64,000 bases of DNA from JBAOHV01 sp963714875 (GTDB taxonomy: Bacteria; Actinomycetota; Acidimicrobiia; Acidimicrobiales; Microtrichaceae): NCBI GenBank assembly GCA_963714875.1, contig CAVQQI010000011.1, positions 372,001 through 436,000 on the forward strand, given 5' to 3'. The notes beneath the pieces are model-generated. The model did no database searches and had not been told where the DNA came from. It was given only the letters and a program-made list of their open reading frames with translations. Of the stretch, positions 53,571 through 61,106 are shown one piece after another (within the stretch, counting starts at the first letter, position 1; each line of letters starts with the position of its first letter). Position numbers and translations under genes: made by a program.

Positions 53571-54970
53571 GTGAGCACCACCGGACTGATCGACCTGCCG
53601 ACCCTGTCGCGTCTCGTCGCCGAGGACCAGATCGACACCGTGGTGGTTGCGTTCGTCGACCTGCAGGGTCGCCTGATGGGCAAGCGGGTCACGGGAAGGT
53701 TCTTCCTCGACCACGTCGCCGGTGACGGCACCATGGAGGGCGAGGGCATCGAGGCCTGCAACTACCTGCTGGCCGTCGACGTCGACATGAACGTCATCGA
53801 CGGCTTCCGCTACGCCACCTGGGACGGCGGCTACGGCGACTTCCGGGGACGCCCCGACCTCTCGACGCTGCGGGTCACGCCCTGGCTGGAGAAGACCGCG
53901 CTGGTGCTGTGCGACATCGTCGATCACCACGGTGGGCCCGTCGCGGTGTCGCCGCGTCAGGTGCTGCAGCACCAACTGGACCGCGGCAGCGGAGCGGGGG
54001 CTCACCGTCAAGCTGGGCTCGGAGCTGGAGTTCTTCGCCTACGACCGCCACTTCGACGACCTGGCGCGGGAGCAGTACCGCACGCTCGCCGAGCACACGT
54101 CGTCCTGGTACAACCTCGACTACCACGTGTTCCAGACCACCAAGGACGAACCGCTCATCCGTGCCATCCGCAACGGCATGGTCGACGCCGGGCTCCCGGT
54201 GGAGTTCTCCAAGGGAGAGGCCGCCCCGGGCCAGCACGAGCTCAACCTCCGCTACGCGGACGCGCGGACGATGGCGGACAACCACACCATCTACAAGAAC
54301 GGCGCGAAGGAGATCGCCCACCTGCAGGGCAAGGCGCTCACGTTCATGGCGAAGCCCTCGATCGACCAGCCCGGCTCCAGCTGCCACATCCACTCCTCGA
54401 TCTGGTCGCTCGACGGCGACCGCCCGCTGTGCCCCGCCGAGGACGACCCGACCGCAGATGAGCCCGATCTTCCGCTCCTGGATGGGCGGCATCCTGGCGC
54501 ACTCCCGCGAGCTGTCCCTGTGCTTCGCGCCCTTCGTGAACAGCTACAAGCGCTACCAGCCCGACTCGTGGGCGCCGACCGCGGTCGTGTGGTCACCCGA
54601 CAACCGCACCTGCGGGTTGCGCACCGTCGGACACGGACCGGCCATGCGTGTCGAGTCACGGATCCCCGGGGCGGACTGCAATCCCTACATCGCGTTCGCG
54701 GCCATCATCGCCGCGGGGCTCGACGGCATCGACCGAGAGCTGGACTGCGGCGACCCGTACGCCGGCAACGCCTACACCGCACCCGACCTGGAGCGGATCC
54801 CCTGGAACCTGGTCGAGGCCATCGCACTGTTCCGGGACTCCGCCTTCGCCGCGTCCAGCCTGGGAGACGAAGTGCACTTCCACCTGACGCACTCCGCCGA
54901 GGAGGAGTGGAAGGCGTTCAACAACGTCATCACCGAGTGGGAGCTGCGGCGCAACTTCGAGCGGATCTGA
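53571..54970 (+). CDS. glutamine synthetase family protein, two frameshifts
   Basis: This GS-fold ligase has about 467 residues, starting at GTG 53571 after an AGGAG site. The N-terminal beta-grasp reads VVVAFVDLQGRLMGKRV. After a break near 53990 the catalytic domain runs through VKLGSELEFFAYD (metal-binding glutamates), PGQHELNLRYADA, SSCHIHSSIWS and, after a break near 54465, MSPIFRSWMGGILAH, NSYKRYQPDSWAP, NRTCGLRTVG and RIPGADCNPYIAFAA. This is a GlnA3/GlnA4-like form rather than housekeeping GlnA. Relatives glutamylate polyamines, ethanolamine or other amines with ATP. The adjacent aldehyde dehydrogenase and SDR support an amine-catabolism role, which is inferred. No separate housekeeping glnA is seen. 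Confidence 0.85.
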
Positions 54971-55119
54971 GCGCGTCGCCCACTCCCATGCCGACTGTGT
55001 TGCAGAACGGTGCAGCAGCGGGCCCTCCTGCGACGCAGTTCCGATCATGAGGCGCCGACCGGCCCGTACTACCCTCGCAGCAGGGTCAACAGCGGTACTG
55101 CAACCACCCGGGAGCTCCC
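54971..55119. other. intergenic region upstream of dehalogenase
   Basis: This 149-base gap carries no gene. TACCCT at 55070-55075 is a possible -10, overlapped by a small inverted repeat (ACCCT 55071-55075, AGGGT 55082-55086) that could bind the TetR regulator encoded two genes downstream. Both are weak calls. Confidence 0.3.
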
Positions 55120-56028
55120 ATGGACGTCGTTCGCACACCAGATGACCGCTTCGCCGATCTGCCCGGCTGGGGATTCGCTCCGCACTACACCGAGGTGATC
55201 GCAGGCGACGGCACCCCGCTACGCATCGCCCATCTCGACGAGGGCCCGGCCGGCGCAGCGCCCGTGTTGTGCCTGCACGGTGAGCCGTCCTGGTCGTACC
55301 TGTACCGACACATGGTCGAGCCGCTCGTCTCGGCGGGGCACCGGGTCGTCGCGCCGGACCTGGTGGGCTTCGGTCGATCGGACAAGCCGGTCGAACAGGA
55401 CAGCTACACCTACGAGTCCCATGTCGACTGGATGCTCCAGTGGTTGCGCGCCATGGATCTGCGTGACGTGACGCTCGTCTGTCAGGACTGGGGCGGCCTG
55501 ATCGGCCTGCGCCTCGTCACCGCGGAACCCGACCGCTTCGCCCGTGTGGTGGTGGCCAACACCTTCCTGCCGACCGGCGAGCGGCACCCCGGCGAGGCGT
55601 TCCTGAACTGGCAGCGATTCTCCCAGGAGGTCGAGGTGTTCGACTCGGGCTTCGTGGTCCAGATGGGCACCACCACCGATCTCTCCGCCGAGGTCGTCGC
55701 CGCCTACAACGCCCCGTTCCCCGACGACAGCTACTGCGCAGCTGCACGCAGGTTCCCGATGCTCGTGCCGATCTCGACCGATGACCCCAGCTCTGCCGCC
55801 AACCAGGCGGCGTGGCAGGTGCTCGAGCAGTGGGACAAGCCGATGCTCACCGCGTTCAGCGATGCAGACCCGATCACCGCCGGTGCGGACCGGGTGTTCC
55901 GCGACCGCGTGCCGGGCACCGAGGGCCAGCCGCACACCGTGATCGAGGGCGGCGGGCACTTCCTGCAGGAGGACCGGGGTCCGGAGCTGGCAGCAGCGGT
56001 GGCGGCGTTCATCGCCAGCACGCCGTGA
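55120..56028 (+). CDS. haloalkane dehalogenase (HLD-I type)
   Basis: This 302-residue alpha/beta hydrolase shows the marks of subfamily I dehalogenases, which hydrolyse carbon-halogen bonds to alcohol, halide and a proton. The oxyanion-hole motif is LHGEPSWSYLY. The nucleophile is Asp123 in VCQDWGGLIG, and its neighbouring tryptophan 124 is one of the halide-stabilising residues. The acid is probably Asp250 in FSDADPIT, and the base His280 in GGGHFLQEDRG. The strap ADLVGFGRSDKP is also typical. Length is normal, and no signal peptide is present. The TetR gene overlaps its stop by four bases. Dehalogenases have been found in marine and soil actinobacteria. Halide specificity needs assay. Confidence 0.88.
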   Translation: MDVVRTPDDRFADLPGWGFAPHYTEVIAGDGTPLRIAHLDEGPAGAAPVLCLHGEPSWSYLYRHMVEPLVSAGHRVVAPDLVGFGRSDKPVEQDSYTYESHVDWMLQWLRAMDLRDVTLVCQDWGGLIGLRLVTAEPDRFARVVVANTFLPTGERHPGEAFLNWQRFSQEVEVFDSGFVVQMGTTTDLSAEVVAAYNAPFPDDSYCAAARRFPMLVPISTDDPSSAANQAAWQVLEQWDKPMLTAFSDADPITAGADRVFRDRVPGTEGQPHTVIEGGGHFLQEDRGPELAAAVAAFIASTP

Positions 56029-56627
56029 CCACCGCGCACCTGGCCGACCGGCCGACCGACGGTCGGCGGCTGCGCGGCGAACGCACCCGCTCCAGCATCG
56101 TGGCCGCGCTGTTGGCGTTGCTGGATGACGGTGTCGCGTCTCCCACGGCTGCGCAGATCGCCGATCGCGCGGGCGTGTCGGTGCGCTCGGTGTTCCAGCA
56201 CTTCTCGGACATGGAGGCGCTGTACGAGGACCTGGCTGCCGCCCAGCGTGATCGTGTCGCACCACTGATCGCCGCGGTGGAACGCCCCGATGGCATCGAG
56301 GAGAGGATCGTCGCGCTGGTGCGTGGGCGCGCGGAGCTGTTCGAGACGATCACGCCGGTCCGTCACGCGGTGGCGGGCCGGGCGGTCGGGTCGCCAGCGC
56401 TGCGGGGCCGTCTCGCCGAGCTCGCAGCAGCGCTGCGCACACAGGTGAACGAGCAGTTCGAGAGCGAGCTGCGTGCGCTGCCCGCTGGCCGCAGGGCCGA
56501 GGTGCTGTCAGTGGTGGACCTGCTGTGCTCGTTCGAGTCGTGGGATCGGCTGCGCGTCGTACAGGGCTTGGAGCGGGCGGCTGCCGAGAGCACCCTCCGG
56601 ACTGCGCTGCGCTCCCTGTTGGTCTGA
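56025..56627 (+). CDS. TetR family regulator (coupled to dehalogenase)
   Basis: This 200-residue regulator has an N-terminal TetR helix-turn-helix: RTRSSIVAALLALLDDGVASPTAAQIADRAGVSVRSVFQHFSDMEAL, residues 22-68 (only AQIADRAGVSVRSVFQHF is the core). The C-terminal half (VRHAVAGRAVGSPALRGRLAEL and later helices) is ligand-binding. GTG 56025 overlaps the dehalogenase stop (GTGA), so the two are co-translated. It probably represses the dehalogenase in response to a substrate or metabolite; the operator may be the small repeat before 55120. Two families of TetR regulators thus sit next to degradative genes in this window. Confidence 0.87.
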   Translation: MTTAHLADRPTDGRRLRGERTRSSIVAALLALLDDGVASPTAAQIADRAGVSVRSVFQHFSDMEALYEDLAAAQRDRVAPLIAAVERPDGIEERIVALVRGRAELFETITPVRHAVAGRAVGSPALRGRLAELAAALRTQVNEQFESELRALPAGRRAEVLSVVDLLCSFESWDRLRVVQGLERAAAESTLRTALRSLLV

Positions 56628-56694
56628 CCCCGGAACCCCAGCGGCCCTCCAGACGCGAAGGGTGTCGCGGAACGGCTCGAGAGCGACGCGTTCG

Positions 56695-56735
56695 GCGACA
56701 CAGTTGGCTGGCGACACAGTTGGCTGGCGACACAG
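56695..56735 (+). repeat. 16-bp tandem repeat, 2.5 copies
   Basis: GCGACACAGTTGGCTG occurs at 56695-56710 and 56711-56726, followed by the partial copy GCGACACAG at 56727-56735. It fills the short gap between the TetR gene and the convergent PEP-synthase-like gene. The gap also holds no other feature. Copy number may vary between strains. Confidence 0.65.
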
Positions 56736-56759
56736 GGCTCGCTGGCGGCGCACGGCGGG

Positions 56760-57996
56760 TCAGGCGTCCGGGTCGAGGAGCCGCACCGCACCGGCGCCAC
56801 CGTCACAGCTGACCTCGACCAGGTCGCCGTGGTGCAGGCGCCGGGTTGCGTCGGTGCAACCGACAACAGCCAGCAGACCCAGCTCGCGGCACACGATCGC
56901 TGCATGCGAGGTGAGTCCGCCGTGATCGGTGACCACTGCCGCCACCCGGTCGAGCAGCGGCAGCCATCTCGGATCCGTCGATGAGGTCACCAGCACGCCA
57001 CCGGGCTCCAACAGGTCGAGATCAGCAGGGTCATCGAGCCGGCAGACCACGCCGCGTGTGGTGCCGCTGCCGACGGCGCGACCGTTGACCAGCCCGGTCG
57101 AACCGGTCCAGTGGTCTGCGCCGGCCGCATGCCACTCCCCCGGGTCATGGGGACGAGCCTGCAGCACGACAGGGACCGACTCGTCGTTGCGCACCGCGAA
57201 CTCAACCTCGATCGCGTGGCCGAACCTGGCCTCTGCACGGCGCACCCAGTCCACCAGGGATGCCGCCAGCGCTCCGTCGGGCGTTTCGTCGCCGGCCACC
57301 GACCACTGCAGGGGGTCGGCCCTGCCCGACATCAGCCGGTCACCCAGACCCCGCACCACCTCGATGACGACGCCCCGTCGCCCGTCGCTCAACGCTGCGC
57401 CGGCCCAGCCGTCACCCAGGTGCACCATCGGCTGCACCATCACCGCCATCGCAGGGTCATCCGGTGCGATCGAGGCCGGATCCTCGGTCCGGCGCCGGTA
57501 GCCGTGCGTGCCCCTCGCCCACGCCGACGCCAGGCACGTCCCGATAGGCAGCAGTGGCGCCGTCCACGTCGTGGACCGACAGCCGGGTCACGTACTGCCC
57601 TGCGAAGCTGCGACCAGCGAGGTCCTCCGCGACCGCGCTCGAGCGCAGCGCCAGGCCCACGGCCCCCTCATCGAGGAGTCGCTGCACCGACGCCGAGATC
57701 CCCTCGCTGACCGGCTCGGGCAGTCGTGCGGCGCTGAAGGCCCGATGGAGCTCCTCTGCGGCACGGTCCTGTCCGCCGAGCGCGGCATCGACCAGCGACT
57801 CCAGTGCGTTGTGGGCGACCACCGAGCGCCACGCGACGGTGCTCAGCGCTGCTCCTGCGGCAAGGAGCGGGCGATCCTTCGCCGGCCAGCGGGCCATCGC
57901 GCTGAGCGTGGCGAACTTGGCTCCCGTCAGGGTGGGGTTCGCGGCATCGTCGTCGTCGCTCCACACCACGGTCGGCACCGGCACAGTCTCCCCCAC
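56760..57996 (-). CDS. short PEP-synthase/PPDK-like protein (ATP-grasp plus His domain), one frameshift
   Basis: This protein of about 412 residues has an ATP-grasp-like N-terminal half of the PPDK_N type: LTGAKFATLSAMARWP near the start, LALRSSAVAEDLAGRSFAGQY, then after a frame break near 57540 the stretches MAVMVQPMV and VEVEFAVRND. The C-terminal half has the swivelling phosphohistidine domain with GGLTSHAAIVCRELG, near residue 364. The PEP/pyruvate-binding TIM barrel of full PEP synthase is missing, as is the antibiotic-binding middle domain of rifampicin phosphotransferase. It may phosphorylate another molecule through the histidine, but the acceptor site is not identifiable. The start may be GTG 57996 or 57984; neither is confirmed. 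It is divergent from the GlcD-like gene. Confidence 0.65.
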
Positions 57997-58082
57997 GCTC
58001 GTCGGCGATGGAGCCGTGCACCTCGATTGATCTGACACACTGTGGACCGATCGAGCCAGGACTACCCGGGGGGAACGTCACG

Positions 58083-59500
58083 ATGCCCGACATCGTCGAA
58101 CAGCTGACAGGGGTGCTTCCCGTCGACCGGGTGCTCAGCGGTGACCGCATCGCCGAGGACTACACCCACGACGAGTGCCTGACCGCACACGGCCGTCACC
58201 CCGGCGGTGGTGGTGTGTCCCGAGACCACCGAGGAGGTCGCCGACGTGCTGCGCTTCGCGCACACGCGAGCGGATCCCGGTGACCGCACGCGGCTCGGGC
58301 ACGGGGCTGTCGGGTGCGGCGATCCCTCGAACCGACTCGATCCTGGTGTCGTTCGAGCGCATGAACCGGGTGCTCGAGATCGACACCGAGAACCACGTCG
58401 CGGTGGTCCAGCCCGGGGTGCGGCTCAACGAGCTCGACGAGATCACCCGGACCCACGGCCTGGTGTACCCCGTGTACCCGGGCGAGTACTCCGCCAGCCT
58501 CGGCGGCAACCTGGCCACGAACGCCGGTGGGATGCGGGCGGTCAAGTACGGCGTCACCCGCCACCAGGTGCTGGGCCTGGAAGCGGTCCTGCCCGGGGGC
58601 GAGGTGCTGCGCAGCGGCGGCAAGTTCGTCAAGGCCTCGACCGGCTACGACCTGACGCAGCTGGTCATCGGCAGCGAGGGCACCCTGGCGCTCGTCACCG
58701 AGGCGACCCTGCGGCTCTACCCGCGACCCGAGCACCAGCGGACCGTCCTGGCGCCGTTCACCACGCTCGAACAGGTCACCGATGCCGTGCCCCGCATCAT
58801 CGATTCCGGGATCGGGCCGCTCATCCTGGAGTACATCGACCTGCTCACCATGTCGGCCACGCAGTCGTTCTGCGGGCTGGAGCTGGGAATCCCCGCCGAG
58901 GTCAAGGACACCGCGCTCGCCTATCTGGTGGTCATGATGGAGAACTCGATCGAGTCCCGTCTCGACGAGGACACCGAGCGGCTCTCGGAGATGCTGTTCG
59001 ACCTGGGCGCCATCGATGTCTACGCGCTGCCGCCGCATTCGGCCGGCGAGCTCATCGACGCACGCGAGAAGGCGTTCTGGATGGCCAAGGCCAACGGTGC
59101 GGACGACGTGATCGACATCGTCGTACCCCGGGCATCGATCCCCGCGTTCATGGAGAAGGTCAGCGCGCTGGCCGGAGAGTACGAGGCCTGGATCGCCGGG
59201 TGCGGGCATGCGGGGGACGGCAACGTGCACCTGGGGATCTTCTGCGCCGACCCCGACCGCCGCCACGCCCTGCTGAACGCCCTGTTCGCCGAAGGGATGG
59301 CCCTCGGCGGTGCGATCTCGGGTGAGCACGGCATCGGTGTCGCGAAGAAGCGGCACTTCAACACGCTGGAGGACCCGGCGAAGATCGCACTGATGCGTCG
59401 TATCAAGACCGCCTTCGACCCCAACGACATCTTGAACCCCGGCGTCCTGTTCGACGCAGAGACCGACCCCCTCCCACCCACCGACGGAGACAGCAACTGA
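58083..59500 (+). CDS. FAD-linked 2-hydroxyacid oxidase (GlcD-like), two frameshifts
   Basis: This flavoprotein of about 473 residues has a PCMH-type FAD-binding domain and a GlcD-like C-terminus. From ATG 58083 it reads LTGVLPVDRVLSGDR, then after breaks near 58195 and 58270 continues as VVVCPETTEEVADVLRFAH and IPVTARGSGTGLSGAAIP. Later blocks are GGNLATNAGGMRAVKYGVTRH (FAD diphosphate site), GGKFVKASTGYDLTQLVIGSEG and GCGHAGDGNVH, with a final GEHGIGVAKK. Such enzymes oxidise glycolate, D-lactate or other D-2-hydroxyacids to 2-oxoacids. The TPP enzyme gene follows with a one-base overlap. The two may work in sequence: oxidation to a 2-oxoacid, then TPP-dependent chemistry. That step is inferred. 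Confidence 0.85.
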
Positions 59501-61065
59501 TGACCGAGTCCATGAACGGTGCGCAGGCACTGATCCGCACCCTGGTCGATGCCGGAGTCGACACCTGCTTCATGAACCCCGGCACCTCCGAGATGCACTT
59601 CGTCGCAGCACTCGATGACGTCCCCGAGATGCACTCGGTGCTGGCGCTGTTCGAAGGCGTCGCGACCGGCGCGGCAGATGGCTACGCCCGGATGTCGGGG
59701 CGACCCGCAGCGGTGCTGTTGCACCTGGGTCCGGGGCTCGGCAACGGCCTGGCCAACCTGCACAATGCTCGACGCGGCCACACGCCGATGGTGAACATCG
59801 TCGGTGACCACGCCACGTACCACGCGCAGTACGACGCTCCGCTGCAGAGCGACATCGCCGCGATCGCGTCCGGCGTGTCGGAGTGGATCCGATCCTCGAC
59901 CGATCCCGAGACCGTCGCCGTGGACGCCGCCGACGCGGTTGCCGCCGCATCCTCGGCACCCGGTCAGGTCGCGACGCTGATCCTGCCGGCCGACGTGTGC
60001 TGGCTGGACGCTCCCGGTGCGGTCGAGCCGGTCGCTCCGACGCCGCCCGCACCCGTGCAGTCCGCGACCGTCGAGGAGATCGCGGCGGTGTTGCGCTCCG
60101 GTGAGCCCGCAGCGCTGCTGATGGGCGGATCGACGATGTTCGAACCCGGCCTGGTGGCCGGGTCTCGAGTGTCGGCCGCCAGCGGGGCCAAGTTGTTGGC
60201 CGAGACCTTCCCGCCACGGCTGGAGCGCGGGGCGGGCATCCCGGCGGTGGAGCGGCTCGGCTACCTGGCGGAGTTCGCACAGGCGCAGCTCGACGGGCTG
60301 GCCCACCTGGTCCTGGTCGATGCCCTCTCGCCCGTGTCGTTCTTCGCCTATCCCGACAAGGTCTCGGACCTGGTGCCCGACGGCTGCCAGGTGCACGTGC
60401 TCGCCGCCCCCGGCGACGACGCGCCGGCGGCGCTCGCGGCGCTCGCCGACGCACTCGGCGCAGCACCGGATGCCGCCACCCCCGCGGCCGCGTTCCGTCC
60501 GGATCGACCGACCGGCGCGCTCAACGCCGAGACGCTGGCCCTGGCCATCGGTGCGCTGCTGCCGGAAGGTGCGATCGTCGCGGACGAGGGCAACACCGGC
60601 GGCCTGTTCGTCTCGGGCTTCACCGCCGGAGCGCCGCGCCACGACTGGCTCTGTCTGCCCGGTGGCGCCATCGGCTACGGCATGCCCGTCGCCACCGGCG
60701 CCGCGATCGCCTGCCCGGATCGCAAGGTGCTCAGCCTGGAAGCCGACGGCAGCGCGATGTACACGATCCAGTCGTTGTGGACCCAGGTCCGTGAAGGCCT
60801 GGACGTCACGACGATCATCCTCAACAACCGGTCCTATGCGATCCTCAACCTGGAGCTGTCACGCGTCGGGGCAGACCCGGGCCCGAAGGCGCTCGAGATG
60901 TTGGACCTGACCCGACCCGAACTGGACTTCGTCTCGATCGCGACGGGCATGGGCGTTCCCGCGACCCGGGCGACGACCGCCGAGGAGTTCACCGAGCAGC
61001 TCGAGGCTGCGCTGGCCACACCCGGCCCGGCGCTGGTCGAGGCGATGATGCCGGCCACGCTCTGA
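59500..61065 (+). CDS. TPP-dependent acetolactate-synthase-like enzyme
   Basis: This 521-residue protein belongs to the acetolactate synthase / benzoylformate decarboxylase superfamily. The N-terminal half includes NPGTSEMHF and the catalytic glutamate near residue 53 (ALFEGVATGAADGYARM). The C-terminal TPP-binding half has the metal motif EADGSAMYTIQSLWTQ...ILNN (ADG and the final NN). The length is slightly short for AHAS. Related enzymes cleave or make C-C bonds next to a 2-oxo group. ATG 59500 shares a base with the stop of the GlcD-like gene, indicating translational coupling. Whether it decarboxylates the oxidase product, forms acetolactate or acts as a lyase is unknown. Confidence 0.82.
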   Translation: MTESMNGAQALIRTLVDAGVDTCFMNPGTSEMHFVAALDDVPEMHSVLALFEGVATGAADGYARMSGRPAAVLLHLGPGLGNGLANLHNARRGHTPMVNIVGDHATYHAQYDAPLQSDIAAIASGVSEWIRSSTDPETVAVDAADAVAAASSAPGQVATLILPADVCWLDAPGAVEPVAPTPPAPVQSATVEEIAAVLRSGEPAALLMGGSTMFEPGLVAGSRVSAASGAKLLAETFPPRLERGAGIPAVERLGYLAEFAQAQLDGLAHLVLVDALSPVSFFAYPDKVSDLVPDGCQVHVLAAPGDDAPAALAALADALGAAPDAATPAAAFRPDRPTGALNAETLALAIGALLPEGAIVADEGNTGGLFVSGFTAGAPRHDWLCLPGGAIGYGMPVATGAAIACPDRKVLSLEADGSAMYTIQSLWTQVREGLDVTTIILNNRSYAILNLELSRVGADPGPKALEMLDLTRPELDFVSIATGMGVPATRATTAEEFTEQLEAALATPGPALVEAMMPATL

Positions 61066-61094
61066 GGGTCTCCGGCGCGGTCGGATCGGCTCGC

Positions 61095-61100
61095 TAACCT
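61095..61100 (+). promoter_or_regulatory. -10 hexamer TAACCT, leaderless geometry
   Basis: TAACCT ends six bases before GTG 61107, with the same spacing as the other leaderless candidates. Confidence 0.5.
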
Positions 61101-61106
61101 CGCCCG

